From Candidatus Salinicoccus stercoripullorum (lineage in GTDB: Bacteria; Bacillota; Bacilli; Staphylococcales; Salinicoccaceae): a stretch of DNA of 64,000 nucleotides. A program made the position numbers and the translations under genes. Shown here piece after piece: positions 53,316-62,698 of this stretch (position 1 is its first letter; each line of letters opens with the position of its first letter). Under the pieces are notes generated by a model. That model was not told the DNA's origin, searched no databases, and was given only the letters and a program-made list of their open reading frames with translations. Location: the NCBI GenBank assembly GCA_019113295.1, contig DXHR01000035.1, positions 1 to 64,000 of the forward strand. Reading direction: 5' to 3'.

Positions 53316-53545
53316 ACGATGAATCCAATGTGGATAAGGGCGACCAATGCAGTTATGATACTCATTATGATCATCGGGCGGGTGCCCCGTACAAGGACAT
53401 ATGCGAGACTCAGCATGAATGTGATGACGGCAAGAATAATCCGCACGCTCATCAGTGCAATCAGATCACCACTGGAATATGCGCCCAGCTGGAAAATGCT
53501 GAAAATGTTTAAAACTGCAAGAATAACCAGGATAATAAGTCTCAT
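53300..53545 (-). CDS. Small membrane protein
   Basis: An unrecognised 81-residue protein with three hydrophobic segments (residues ~2-20, 32-50, 57-79) and few charged residues. AAAGGTGG lies just before ATG 53545. It converges on and overlaps the VOC gene, and is divergent from femX, whose promoter region it shares. Function unknown. Confidence 0.6.
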   Translation of the reverse strand: MRLIILVILAVLNIFSIFQLGAYSSGDLIALMSVRIILAVITFMLSLAYVLVRGTRPMIIMSIITALVALIHIGFIVYINL

Positions 53546-53604
53546 TCATCTGCCACCTTTCTGTCCAACCAATTATATCAGATATTACTGAAATGGAGAT
53601 TACT

Positions 53605-54873
53605 ATGCTTAAATTATTGAATATTATTAATAAAGAACACAACAGATTTGTCGAATCACACCCTTGTGGCGATCTATTGCAACTGACGGATTGGGCACAG
53701 TCCAAGCGCCTGACCGGGTGGTACTCCAGGCGGATCGCCGTTGGTGATGAGACAGGGAAGATACTCGGAACAGCAATGCTCCTGTTCAAGAAAGTTCCGA
53801 AGACAGGGAGCACATTGTGTTATATTTCCCGGGGGTTCGTATGCGATTTCAACAACAGGCCGCTCGTTGAATTCATGCTGAAGGAAGCTCTGAAGATTGC
53901 AGAGGATGAAAATGCCTATGCCATCAAAATCGATCCCGACCTGCCGCTTGATGAGCACCGCGGCACCATAGAATTCCTGAAGTCGCTCGGCTTCCGCCAC
54001 CGGGGCCTGCAGGACGGCATGAGCAAAGATAATATCCAGCCACGCCAGACCATGGTGGCAGATATCGAGAAGGATGATAAGGAGCTTCTTCAGAGTTTTG
54101 AACGCAATAATCGGACAAAAGTCCGGAACGCAGCCCGCAGGGGGACAGTGGTGTATAAGGCCGGCCGTAATGAATTGGCGATATTTGTGGAGCTGATGAA
54201 AGAAACGGGAGAGCGTGATGGATTCCTGACACGTGATATCACCTATTTCGAATCCATGTATGATCATTTAAACCCGCATGGGCATATGGAACTGTTCCTG
54301 GTGAAGCTCATTCCCGAAGACGTATCTGCGTCTCTTCAGGAAGATCTTATGAAAGTGGAAAAGGATATTGAGAAAGCAGCCCGGAAAAAAGACAGCAGCA
54401 AAAAGGAAAACCAGCTGAAAGATCTGGAAAATCGCAGAGAGAAACTCTCAAAACAGCTCGTTGAAATCGAAGTGATCAAACAGGAGCATCCGGAAGGTGT
54501 GATACTCTCCGGAGCACTGCTCGCACAGTCCGGGCACAAAGCCTATTACCTTTACGGCGCTTCATCTGATAGCTACAGGGAATACCTGCCGAACCATAAC
54601 ATGCAGTTTGAAATGATGAAATATGCGCGTGATAACGGTGCAAAAACCTACGATTTCGGCGGAGTCAGTGTTTCCCCGCCACAGGATTCTCCGCATTTTG
54701 GATTATGGCAGTTCAAGAAAGTATGGGGAACAGAAGTCAGTGAAAAAATTGGAGAATTCGACTATGTGATCAATCAGCCGCTGTATACACTGGCTGAAGT
54801 CGGAGTACCGATGTTCCAGAAAGGGAAAGTCAAATTGAATCAGCTGATCAGAAACAGGAGGAGGGGCCGCTGA
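53605..54873 (+). CDS. femX: Peptidoglycan bridge aminoacyltransferase FemX (FmhB)
   Basis: Adds the first glycine to the lysine of lipid II, using Gly-tRNA, to begin the interpeptide bridge. The 422-residue protein follows staphylococcal FmhB throughout: HPCGDLLQLTDWAQSKRLTGWY, LCYISRGFV, FERNNRTKVR, TGERDGFLTRDI.YFE, a coiled-coil insertion (residues ~255-295, DLMKVEKDIEKAARKK..) between the two GNAT-like domains, and YLYGASSD with GLWQFKKVWG near the end. The start is ATG 53605, six bases after GGAG; in-frame ATG 53593 overlaps that site. Confidence 0.94.
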   Translation: MLKLLNIINKEHNRFVESHPCGDLLQLTDWAQSKRLTGWYSRRIAVGDETGKILGTAMLLFKKVPKTGSTLCYISRGFVCDFNNRPLVEFMLKEALKIAEDENAYAIKIDPDLPLDEHRGTIEFLKSLGFRHRGLQDGMSKDNIQPRQTMVADIEKDDKELLQSFERNNRTKVRNAARRGTVVYKAGRNELAIFVELMKETGERDGFLTRDITYFESMYDHLNPHGHMELFLVKLIPEDVSASLQEDLMKVEKDIEKAARKKDSSKKENQLKDLENRREKLSKQLVEIEVIKQEHPEGVILSGALLAQSGHKAYYLYGASSDSYREYLPNHNMQFEMMKYARDNGAKTYDFGGVSVSPPQDSPHFGLWQFKKVWGTEVSEKIGEFDYVINQPLYTLAEVGVPMFQKGKVKLNQLIRNRRRGR

Positions 54874-54896
54874 GAATTCAGCGGCTTTTTTATTTT
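54864..54896 (+). terminator. Terminator after femX
   Basis: GCCGCTGA pairs with TCAGCGGC around GAAT, followed by a TTTTTTA run; it begins inside the femX stop region. Confidence 0.92.
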
Positions 54897-54919
54897 TGTG
54901 CAACATAAGTTTATTATTA

Positions 54920-54931
54920 AGGGAAAACCCT
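54920..54931. promoter_or_regulatory. Candidate NreC-type palindrome
   Basis: AGGGAAAACCCT, a GC-ended palindrome about 70 bases before the nar promoter, resembling the GGG-N4-CCC sites linked to NreC control in staphylococci. Tentative. Confidence 0.4.
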
Positions 54932-54940
54932 ATTTATAGT

Positions 54941-54970
54941 ATGAATATTCATAATTTTTGTAATATTCAT
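54941..54970. promoter_or_regulatory. Inverted repeat abutting the nar promoter
   Basis: ATGAATATT (54941-54949) and AATATTCAT (54962-54970) are exact inverse copies separated by 12 bases, ending where the -35 begins, the usual place for an activator. Confidence 0.55.
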
Positions 54971-54998
54971 AGACAAAAAAATTTGCTTCTGCTAGTCT
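54970..54998 (+). promoter_or_regulatory. nar operon promoter
   Basis: TAGACA (54970-54975), 17-base spacer, TAGTCT (54993-54998) with a TGC extension. The weak match suits an activated promoter. Confidence 0.5.
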
Positions 54999-55047
54999 GA
55001 AATCAAGCTGGTTAGATTTTCCAATAGTAGACAGAGGAGTGGATCCG

Positions 55048-58000
55048 ATGAGAAAGAAAGTGCCGCCGCTGCTGCAGAAGCTGCGATATTTAGGAAAAAC
55101 ACAACCTGAAACTGAACATAGTGAAAAATCTCCGAAAGATCGGCAGCGAAACGAGGATTATTACCGCAGACGCTGGCAGCATGATAAAGTTGTACGTACC
55201 ACCCACGGTGTAAACTGTACCGGTTCATGCAGCTGGAAGGTGCATGTCAAAGACGGTATCATCGCCTGGGAAACGCAGCAGACCGACTATCCTTCCACTG
55301 GTCCCGGGATGCCGGAATATGAACCCCGGGGGTGCCCGAGGGGGGCAAGTTTCTCCTGGTATACCTATAGCCCGCACCGCGTACGGTTTCCATATATAAG
55401 AAGTGCCCTGCTCAGACTGTGGCGGGAAGCCATGGCAGAAAAAGACAACCCGGTAGAAGCATGGGCATCCATCATTGAGCATGAAGACTCCAGCCGCACC
55501 TATAAGATGGCAAGGGGGAAAGGCGGATTTGTCAGGACTACATGGGACGAAGTGGAAACGCTGATCTCCGCCCAGCTCATCTATACATTGAAAACACACG
55601 GGCCGGACCGCATATTCGGATTTTCACCGATCCCTGCCATGTCGATGGTCAGCTATGCCGGCGGTGCAAGGTTCCTGAATCTCATTGGCGGTGTACTGCT
55701 CAGTTTCTATGACTGGTATGCCGATCTGCCGCCGGCTTCCCCTCAAGTATGGGGGGAGCAGACCGATGTTCCGGAGAGTTCCGACTGGTATAACTCGAGC
55801 TATATGCTCGTCTGGGGATCCAACCTGCCTCAAACCCGTACACCGGATTCACATTTCATGGTCGAAGCACGTTACAAAGGCACAAAGGTGGTTGCTGTTG
55901 CACCGGACCTTGCTGAATTCGTGAAATTTGCCGACAACTGGCTGCCGGTGAAGGCGGGGATGGACGGTGCCATTGCCATGGCAATGACCCATGTCATCCT
56001 TCAGGAATTCTATGTTGATCAGTCAGTGCCGTATTTTGATGACTATGCAAAGACATACACAGACCTGCCGTATCTGATCAGGCTGAAGGAGACGAAGGGC
56101 GGTTACAAGGCGGACCGCTTTCTGCGTGCAGGAGACCTTGGGTATGACACTGAAAAGGCCGATTGGAAAACGGTGGTCTACGATGAAGAGGGAGATTCAT
56201 ACGCTGTTCCGAACGGGTCGATCGGCCACAGATGGGACGGCAGCTCGAACTGGAACATGCGCCGGACCGATACGGTTAATGATGTGGAAAACATCTCCCC
56301 GGCGCTTACGCTCCTGGGTGCGGAAGACCGCATCGAGCCTCTCAGCATTGCTGCGTTCGAGGAACCCGGCAATTACATCTTTGAGCGGAATGTACCTGTC
56401 CGGGAGATAGAGACAGACGCAGGTCCTGTACTCGTCACCACGGTATTCGATATCATGTGCGCCCAGACCGGTGTCAACCGCGGTATAGCCGGTGACACAC
56501 CGACAACATATGAAGATGACAGGCCCTACACTCCGGCCTGGCAGGAGAAATACACGAATGTACAGCCTGAGCTGGTCGCACAGATTGCAAGAGAATTTGC
56601 GCAGAACGCCATCGACAGCAAAGGCAGATCGATGATCATAATGGGCTCCGGCATCAACCATTGGTATCATTCGGACACGATTTACCGTGCCATCTTGAAC
56701 CTTGTGCTCCTGACCGGCTCCCAGGGTGTGAACGGCGGGGGATGGGCCCACTATGTCGGCCAGGAGAAAGTGCGTCCGTATGAAGGCTGGCAGACCGTCG
56801 CAATGGCGAAAGACTGGGGAGGCGCCAACCGACTGCAGAACGGGACTTCATTCTTCTATTTTGCAACGGAACAGTGGAGGTATGAGGAGCAGAAGACAAG
56901 GGATATCGCTTCTCCGCTTGCCGAAGGGACGAAGTACGAGAACCTGGGAGATTATAATGTACTCGCGGCACGTCTGGGGTGGCTGCCCTCTTATCCGCAG
57001 TTCAACCGGAATGCGCTGGAGCTCGCTGCACCGGACCGGGAAAATGCCGAGAATGTACAGGCAGTGGTGGACTCGGTTGCAGGCCGCGAAATGGATTTTG
57101 CGATTGAATCACCGAATGATCCGGTCAACTTTCCGAAAACCATGTTCGTCTGGCGGGCGAACCTGCTCGGAAGTTCCGCTAAAGGACATGAATATTTCCT
57201 CAAGCATCTCCTTGGTACGCATGGACACAATCTCAGCGAAGAGAATGAGGATCTTGAGACGGTGGAGCTGAATAACGATATCCCTTCTGCTACGGGCAAG
57301 CTCGATCTTTTGATCAACTCCGATTTCCGCATGTCGGGCACGGGACTTTATTCCGATATCGTACTGCCGACAGCAACATGGTATGAAAAAGAGGATCTCA
57401 GCTCGACGGACATGCATCCTTTCGTACATCCGTTCAACGCGGCAATTACGCCGCCTTGGGAAGCCCGTTCTGACTGGGATACATTCAAGCGGCTTGCTAA
57501 ACGCTTCTCGGAGATGGCAGGGGAATACTTGCCGGAAACCGTCCATGACACGGTCACTGCACCGCTCATGCATGATTCTCCGGATGAGATAGCACAGCCG
57601 CTGGGTCACGTCCCGGATTGGAAGGGGACGGATATCAAGCCGATACCCGGAGTTAATTTTCCGAAAGTGAATATCGTCGAACGGCAGTATGCCAAAGTTT
57701 ATGACAAATTCATCACTCTCGGTCCGGGAGTGAAGGAAATCGGAGCCAAGGGCAATACGTGGGACGCTTCATCGGAATATGAAAGCTTGAGGGCGCTGCT
57801 CGGACCGTCACGTGCAGAAGGCATGCAGGATGAAATGCCGACACTTTACGAAGGAGTGGATGCTGCGGAGGCGATGCTCGGACTGTCGAGTACAACACGT
57901 GGCACCCTGGCGGTCAAAGGATTCGCAGCGATGGAGCGGAAGACGGGGCAGAAACTGGTGGACCTTGCAGAGGACCGCAGAGAGGATTACTTCACTTTTG

Positions 58001-58725
58001 CCGATATCACCAACCGGCCGCAGCATGTCATCACTTCGCCGGCATTCAGCGGCATAGTCAAAGGCAACAGAAGATATTCTGCATTCACGACCAATGTTGA
58101 ACGGCTTGTACCGTGGAGGACGCTGACGGGACGACAGCATTTCTATCTCGACCATGAGACGATGCTGGAATTCGGCGAGGAGCTGCCGACTTTCAAGCCG
58201 CCTCTTAAAAAGGCCACTTTCTATAACGGGGATAACCGGCCGGACAGTGACCAGCCGGAAATATCATTGAGATATCTGACCCCCCATTTCAAATGGTCGT
58301 TCCACAGCATGTTCGGCGATGCTCTGCCGATGCTGACACTTTTCCGGGGCGGACCACACGTCTGGATGAACAACAAAGATGCCGAGGAAGTGGGCATCAA
58401 GGACAACGACTGGCTGGAAATGTATAACCGCAATGGCGTTGTCGTCGCCAGAGCGGTGACGAGTCACAGGCTGCCGCGCGGCGTAGCATTCATGTACCAT
58501 GTGCAGGACAGGCTCATCAATGTACCGGGCTCCAAGATCACCAAAGACAGGGGCGGGACTTTCAACAGTCCGACCCGCATTCATATCAAACCGACCCAGA
58601 TGATTGGCGGCTATGCCCAGTTGAGCTACGGCTTCAATTACTATGGTCCGACCGGGAACCAGCGGGATGAGCAGGTTCAGATCCGTCGGATGGACCGGAA
58701 AGAGGTGGATTGGCTTGAAGATTAA
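55048..58725 (+). CDS. narG: Respiratory nitrate reductase, alpha (catalytic) subunit
   Basis: Reduces nitrate to nitrite on the cytoplasmic side with electrons from menaquinol. At 1225 residues it has the FS0 cluster ligands His53, Cys57, Cys61 and Cys96 (spacing as in E. coli NarG), the Mo-ligand Asp in YNSSYMLVWGSNLPQTRTPDSHF and the C-terminal nucleotide-binding domain ending in FNYYGPTGNQRDEQV. No Tat signal peptide is visible, as usual for NarG. ATG 55048 is eight bases after AGGAG (55035-55039). First gene of narGHJI plus hemerythrin; overlaps narH by 11 bases. Confidence 0.97.
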   Translation: MRKKVPPLLQKLRYLGKTQPETEHSEKSPKDRQRNEDYYRRRWQHDKVVRTTHGVNCTGSCSWKVHVKDGIIAWETQQTDYPSTGPGMPEYEPRGCPRGASFSWYTYSPHRVRFPYIRSALLRLWREAMAEKDNPVEAWASIIEHEDSSRTYKMARGKGGFVRTTWDEVETLISAQLIYTLKTHGPDRIFGFSPIPAMSMVSYAGGARFLNLIGGVLLSFYDWYADLPPASPQVWGEQTDVPESSDWYNSSYMLVWGSNLPQTRTPDSHFMVEARYKGTKVVAVAPDLAEFVKFADNWLPVKAGMDGAIAMAMTHVILQEFYVDQSVPYFDDYAKTYTDLPYLIRLKETKGGYKADRFLRAGDLGYDTEKADWKTVVYDEEGDSYAVPNGSIGHRWDGSSNWNMRRTDTVNDVENISPALTLLGAEDRIEPLSIAAFEEPGNYIFERNVPVREIETDAGPVLVTTVFDIMCAQTGVNRGIAGDTPTTYEDDRPYTPAWQEKYTNVQPELVAQIAREFAQNAIDSKGRSMIIMGSGINHWYHSDTIYRAILNLVLLTGSQGVNGGGWAHYVGQEKVRPYEGWQTVAMAKDWGGANRLQNGTSFFYFATEQWRYEEQKTRDIASPLAEGTKYENLGDYNVLAARLGWLPSYPQFNRNALELAAPDRENAENVQAVVDSVAGREMDFAIESPNDPVNFPKTMFVWRANLLGSSAKGHEYFLKHLLGTHGHNLSEENEDLETVELNNDIPSATGKLDLLINSDFRMSGTGLYSDIVLPTATWYEKEDLSSTDMHPFVHPFNAAITPPWEARSDWDTFKRLAKRFSEMAGEYLPETVHDTVTAPLMHDSPDEIAQPLGHVPDWKGTDIKPIPGVNFPKVNIVERQYAKVYDKFITLGPGVKEIGAKGNTWDASSEYESLRALLGPSRAEGMQDEMPTLYEGVDAAEAMLGLSSTTRGTLAVKGFAAMERKTGQKLVDLAEDRREDYFTFADITNRPQHVITSPAFSGIVKGNRRYSAFTTNVERLVPWRTLTGRQHFYLDHETMLEFGEELPTFKPPLKKATFYNGDNRPDSDQPEISLRYLTPHFKWSFHSMFGDALPMLTLFRGGPHVWMNNKDAEEVGIKDNDWLEMYNRNGVVVARAVTSHRLPRGVAFMYHVQDRLINVPGSKITKDRGGTFNSPTRIHIKPTQMIGGYAQLSYGFNYYGPTGNQRDEQVQIRRMDRKEVDWLED

Positions 58726-60262
58726 AGCGCAGTTTGGAATGGTAATGAACCTGGATAAGTGTATCGGGTGCCACACATGTTCTGTGACCTGCAACAATAC
58801 GTGGACGAACCGCCCGGGTGCTGAATATATGTGGTGGAACAACGTGGAGACGAAGCCGGGTGTCGGATATCCGAAGGAATGGGAGAACCAGGAGAAGAAT
58901 AAAGGCGGCTGGGAAATGCGGGGCGGGGAACTCGCATTGAAAGCGGGCGGTAAAGCGCATAAGCTGCTCAATATTTTCCACAACCCTGATCTTGTCGGCA
59001 TCGATGATTATTATGAACCATGGACATACGACTATGAACATCTTGTGAATAGTCCAGAGAAGAAGCATCAGCCTGTTGCCCGGCCGGTATCGCAGCTGAC
59101 CGGCGACTACATGGATATATTATGGGGGCCGAACTGGGAAGATGACCTGGCGGGCGTCCATGAAACAGCAAAAAATGACGTCAATATGTACGGTATCGAT
59201 GAAAAGGTGAGGACCGAATTCGAAGATGCATTCATGATGTATCTGCCGAGGATATGCGAACACTGCATCAACCCTTCCTGTGTGTCTTCCTGTCCGTCGG
59301 GGGCGATGTACAAAAGGGAGGAGGACGGCATCGTGCTTGTCGATCAGGATGCATGCAGAAGCTGGCGCTTCTGCATGTCCGGCTGCCCTTATAAGAAGGT
59401 GTATTTCAACTGGCAGACAAACAAGGCAGAGAAATGCACATTCTGCTTCCCTAAGATTGAAAATGGTGACCCGACAATCTGTTCTGAAACATGTGTGGGC
59501 AGAATCCGCTATATCGGCATAGTGCTGTATGACGCCGACCGTGTAAAAGAGGCGGCTTCCGTCGAGGATGACCAGGATCTCTATGAAGCGCAGCTCGACC
59601 TGATACTGGACCCGCATGATTCCGAAATCATCGAACAGGCAAAAAGGGACGGCATTCCAGAAGACTGGATTGAAGCGGCGCAGGAATCCCCGGTCTATAA
59701 AATGGCAGTGGAGCAGAAGATTGCATTGCCGCTCCACCCGGAATACCGCACAATGCCGATGGTATGGTATATTCCGCCGCTCAGCCCGATCGTCGACGCT
59801 TTCGACGGGCATCTTGACACGATTTCCTCCGATGTCGTATTTCCTGCCATCGACCAGTTCCGCATTCCAATCGAGTACTTGGCGAATCTGATGACAGCCG
59901 GTGACACTGAAGTCGTGTCGACTGTACTGAAGCGTCTTGTCGCGATGAGATCCTATATGCGGAGCATCGATCTCGGCAAGGAACCGGATACCACGCTGAT
60001 CGATCGTCTGGGTATCTCGGAGCAGATGGCCAGGGATATGTATGAGCTGTCCGCAATAGCCAAATACGGCGACCGTTACGTCATTCCGAAAGCACACCGG
60101 GAAGAAGCGGAAAACATGTTTGCGCAGCAGGGGCAGACCGGTTTTGATTTCCAGGCCGGCTGTGAATCCTGTGCAATGAATGGCGAGTGGAGAGACCCGT
60201 ACGAATACAGTGAATCGTACTTCAGTGATGTAGCAGGAGGGGCACCGGATGGAAGAGCATAA
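58715..60262 (+). CDS. narH: Respiratory nitrate reductase, beta (iron-sulfur) subunit
   Basis: Carries electrons from NarI to NarG. The 515-residue protein has four cysteine groups: CIGCHTCSVTC, CEHCINPSCVSSCP, CRSWRFCMSGCP (Trp in place of one Cys, giving the 3Fe-4S cluster) and CTFC.CSETC. TTG 58715, within the narG end, is the start, with AGAGGTGG (58701-58708) six bases upstream. An ATG at 58739 would cut off conserved N-terminal residues (KIKAQFGMV). The gene overlaps narJ by 14 bases. Confidence 0.96.
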   Translation: MKIKAQFGMVMNLDKCIGCHTCSVTCNNTWTNRPGAEYMWWNNVETKPGVGYPKEWENQEKNKGGWEMRGGELALKAGGKAHKLLNIFHNPDLVGIDDYYEPWTYDYEHLVNSPEKKHQPVARPVSQLTGDYMDILWGPNWEDDLAGVHETAKNDVNMYGIDEKVRTEFEDAFMMYLPRICEHCINPSCVSSCPSGAMYKREEDGIVLVDQDACRSWRFCMSGCPYKKVYFNWQTNKAEKCTFCFPKIENGDPTICSETCVGRIRYIGIVLYDADRVKEAASVEDDQDLYEAQLDLILDPHDSEIIEQAKRDGIPEDWIEAAQESPVYKMAVEQKIALPLHPEYRTMPMVWYIPPLSPIVDAFDGHLDTISSDVVFPAIDQFRIPIEYLANLMTAGDTEVVSTVLKRLVAMRSYMRSIDLGKEPDTTLIDRLGISEQMARDMYELSAIAKYGDRYVIPKAHREEAENMFAQQGQTGFDFQAGCESCAMNGEWRDPYEYSESYFSDVAGGAPDGRA

Positions 60263-60794
60263 AAGTATATTGAAACTGTCGTCGATCTTCCTTCAGTACC
60301 CGGACGATGAATGGTACCGCAATGGGGAAATACATGACTTCATTCTCGGGCTCGGGAGTGCATCCGAACGTGAGCAGCTGTTGAATTTCTGGGATTACTC
60401 CGTATCTCTGTCATGGCTGGAACTGGAGCAGAATTATGTGAAGCAGTTCGATTTCAGCAAAGATTGTTCTCTGTATCTCACATACGGCATCTTTGGAGAC
60501 AAACGTGAACGCGGGCAGGGATTCATCAAACTCAAGATGGAATATGCAAAGGCCGGTTACAGGATTACGGGTGACGAACTGCCCGATTATCTGCCTTTGA
60601 TACTTGAGGCCATGTCGGAAACGGATGACCCCTTCATCCATAAGCTCTACTTCATCCACAAGAAAGCGATGGACCGGCTGTATGATCAGCTGAGGGAGCA
60701 GAATTCCCCCTACGCCTACCTCTTGGCAGCCGTATTGCAAACACTCGATAAGACTGTAGCGCGCCAGCAGGATGAGGAACAGAAAATGGTGTAA
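60249..60794 (+). CDS. narJ: Nitrate reductase assembly chaperone
   Basis: Inserts the molybdenum cofactor into NarG and holds it in the cytoplasm until NarI joins. The 181-residue all-helical protein begins LKLSSIFLQYPDDEWY and has the conserved YVKQFDFSKDCSLYLTYGIFGDKRERG, LPDYLPLILE and YFIHKKAMDRLYDQL segments of NarJ. The start ATG 60249 lies inside narH behind AGGAGGGG. Not part of the final enzyme. Confidence 0.95.
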   Translation: MEEHKSILKLSSIFLQYPDDEWYRNGEIHDFILGLGSASEREQLLNFWDYSVSLSWLELEQNYVKQFDFSKDCSLYLTYGIFGDKRERGQGFIKLKMEYAKAGYRITGDELPDYLPLILEAMSETDDPFIHKLYFIHKKAMDRLYDQLREQNSPYAYLLAAVLQTLDKTVARQQDEEQKMV

Positions 60795-60861
60795 TTCTTT
60801 TCCCCGATACCTGCCGGCAGACTGGCAGTCACGGGCAATCTTCCGAAAGGAGATGAAGGAA

Positions 60862-61602
60862 TTGGAGATAATCGATTTTTTGCTGTGGGTTGCATTCCCC
60901 TATATCGCCCTGACTATATTTATTGTAGGACATATCTACCGATACAATAAGGACCAATTTGGCTGGTCTGCCCAATCGAGTCAGTTTCTGCAAAATGACA
61001 GGATGCTCAGATGGGGGAGCATACTGTTTCACGTAGGGGTCATATTCGTGTTCTTCGGCCATGTTGCTGGTGTCGTAGTACCGCAGACCGTCTATCCGTT
61101 GATTGGAGTGACAGAGGAGATGTATCATTTCGGGGCCGTATGGTTTGGCGGTGCAGCCGGGCTGGTAATGGTGATCGGCGGTGCATTGCTGACCATCCGG
61201 AGGCTGGAGAGCAAACGGGTCCACAGGAAAGGGACGCGTAAAGATCTGTATATACTCCTTTTGATCGGGGTTGTGACGGTGATAGGGTTTACGAACACCG
61301 CCTGGTATACGGCGACAGGCGGGGATTTTGACTACCGTGATACAATCGGGCCGTGGTTCAGGGGCATTCTCACTTTCCGTCCGATGCCGGAAATGGTTGC
61401 AACGGCACCATGGGGGTTCCAGGCGCATATACTGTCGGCTTTCATATTGTTTGCAGTATGGCCATTTACAAGACTGGTCCATGTATGGAGTCTGCCGCTT
61501 GAATACATTAAAAGAAGATATATCATCTACCGTGCCGCCAACCCGGCAAAATACAAAAGGGCGGCGCAGATGCAAATGGGAAAAAGAAAGGATGTTGAAT
61601 GA
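60862..61602 (+). CDS. narI: Respiratory nitrate reductase, gamma (cytochrome b) subunit
   Basis: Membrane subunit, oxidises menaquinol and passes electrons to NarH. The 246-residue protein has five helices and conserved heme-ligand histidines (FHVGVIFVFFGHVAG near residue 55-70; the C-terminal FQAHILSA and RLVHVWSLP). The quinol-site segment VAFPYIALTIFIVGHIYRY opens the protein. TTG 60862, nine bases behind AAGGAG (60847-60852), is the preferred start; ATG 60853 abuts that site. The frame is open further upstream into narJ without a ribosome site. Confidence 0.94.
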   Translation: MEIIDFLLWVAFPYIALTIFIVGHIYRYNKDQFGWSAQSSQFLQNDRMLRWGSILFHVGVIFVFFGHVAGVVVPQTVYPLIGVTEEMYHFGAVWFGGAAGLVMVIGGALLTIRRLESKRVHRKGTRKDLYILLLIGVVTVIGFTNTAWYTATGGDFDYRDTIGPWFRGILTFRPMPEMVATAPWGFQAHILSAFILFAVWPFTRLVHVWSLPLEYIKRRYIIYRAANPAKYKRAAQMQMGKRKDVE

Positions 61603-62021
61603 TGTCAGGTCCCGCACTGCGGCAACTGGCCGCCCACCGCTCTATTCATGAAGCGGCGCACGGCCAGGTCAAAGATATGACGGCTTCCCTCCGTCTTCTG
61701 TATGAAAAAGGAAGGGACGTGGAGGCACGTGAAGCCGAAAAGGTGATATTGGAACATTGGCGCGATCATATCATCGCCCATGCAGATTCGGAAGAGGAAG
61801 GGCTCTATCTGGATGTCAGGAAAGAACGGCCTGAACTCTCTGAGACTGTCATCCAGCTGATGAGAGATCATGACCTGCTGCGCAAAATCACCAAAGCAAT
61901 CGAAGATAATCTGGAGTCGGATGGATCCTCTGATGAAAGGCTTTCCATGTATGAAAGCCTGCTGGTGGTCAACTGGCACCACAGCCGTGATGAAGAGAAA
62001 TATCTGCTCGGGGAATCATAA
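61599..62021 (+). CDS. Hemerythrin-like HHE-domain protein in the nar operon
   Basis: A 140-residue four-helix protein overlapping narI (ATGA). Histidine/acid clusters suit a di-iron hemerythrin site: HRSIHEAAH (residues ~13-21), HWRDHIIAHADSEEEGLYLD (~49-68), RDHDLLRKI (~87) and NWHHSRDEEKYL (~125). Such proteins sense or bind O2 or NO, or take part in iron-sulfur repair. Staphylococci usually carry nreABC after narI; here this gene takes that position and the operon then ends. It could protect NarGHI or sense NO made from nitrite. Confidence 0.78.
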   Translation: MMSGPALRQLAAHRSIHEAAHGQVKDMTASLRLLYEKGRDVEAREAEKVILEHWRDHIIAHADSEEEGLYLDVRKERPELSETVIQLMRDHDLLRKITKAIEDNLESDGSSDERLSMYESLLVVNWHHSRDEEKYLLGES

Positions 62022-62036
62022 TCGCCTACTGAATAG

Positions 62037-62072
62037 AAAAAGGGGCCCGCTTACATAGCGGGCCTCTTTTCA
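62037..62072 (+). terminator. Terminator of the nar operon
   Basis: GGCCCGCT pairs with AGCGGGCC around TACAT, with flanking A and T runs (62037-62072); the converging gene stops at 62079. Confidence 0.85.
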
Positions 62073-62078
62073 GCTCCT

Positions 62079-62360
62079 TTATATATGAAGAAAGTAGGGC
62101 TTGGTGAAAACGATCAGCAGTATAAAGAGGAGTGAGGCAATTGAAAGGATGAACAGGGTAAGCGAGAGGCCGGCATGCACTATGCGGCTCTCGTAGAGGT
62201 TCGGTCCTGTTTTTACCGCCCGCCACCCTGTAATAAGGGAAATGAGCCCCAGGACGGACCATACATATATATTGAAGAATATAATGCCGTCGTTAATGAT
62301 GTAATTGATGAAAAACATAAGCTGCATCAATATCAGCAGTATCAGTATGACCCGTCTCAT
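62079..62360 (-). CDS. Small membrane protein 1 of the MFS operon
   Basis: A 93-residue hydrophobic protein with three helices (residues ~3-22, 30-47, 67-90). I do not recognise it. AGGAGGTG lies six bases before ATG 62360. It follows the second small membrane gene after a 23-base gap, so the three genes probably form one transcript led by the MFS exporter. Confidence 0.62.
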   Translation of the reverse strand: MRRVILILLILMQLMFFINYIINDGIIFFNIYVWSVLGLISLITGWRAVKTGPNLYESRIVHAGLSLTLFILSIASLLFILLIVFTKPYFLHI

Positions 62361-62383
62361 GGAACACCTCCTATCCGTTCGGG

Positions 62384-62698
62384 TTATGCCGTGAACAGTA
62401 CAATGATGTAAGCGGCAGCCAGCATGATTGTAAATGCATGGATCATGAACAGGCGGTCCCCGTCCCCTTTATATTGCTTGAAACCAGTAATTTCGACCGA
62501 TATGAACACGCACAGGCCAAGTGTGAATGTCAGAATACTGCCGGGGCTTTCCATGTTCAGAGATGTGACGGTTGCCAAAAGCAAAAAGGCAATGCCGGCG
62601 AGGACTCTCAGGATGTCAAGCATCCGGCTGCGCATGCCCAGTATGGTCACTGCACTGACGAGGAGATACATCAGGAGCATCAGAATCGGCAGAATCAT
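62384..62698 (-). CDS. Small membrane protein 2 of the MFS operon
   Basis: A 104-residue protein with four hydrophobic segments (residues ~4-20, 28-46, 54-70, 84-102), of unknown function. Its ATG (62698) overlaps the MFS stop (ATGA), with AAGGAGGAG just upstream in the MFS end, so translation is coupled to the exporter. Size and topology are compatible with an accessory subunit or an independent protein. Confidence 0.65.
   Translation of the reverse strand: MILPILMLLMYLLVSAVTILGMRSRMLDILRVLAGIAFLLLATVTSLNMESPGSILTFTLGLCVFISVEITGFKQYKGDGDRLFMIHAFTIMLAAAYIIVLFTA

Noticed and set aside
59120-60097. 325-codon open frame on the minus strand
   Set aside because: Antisense shadow of narH, whose cysteine clusters are unmistakable.
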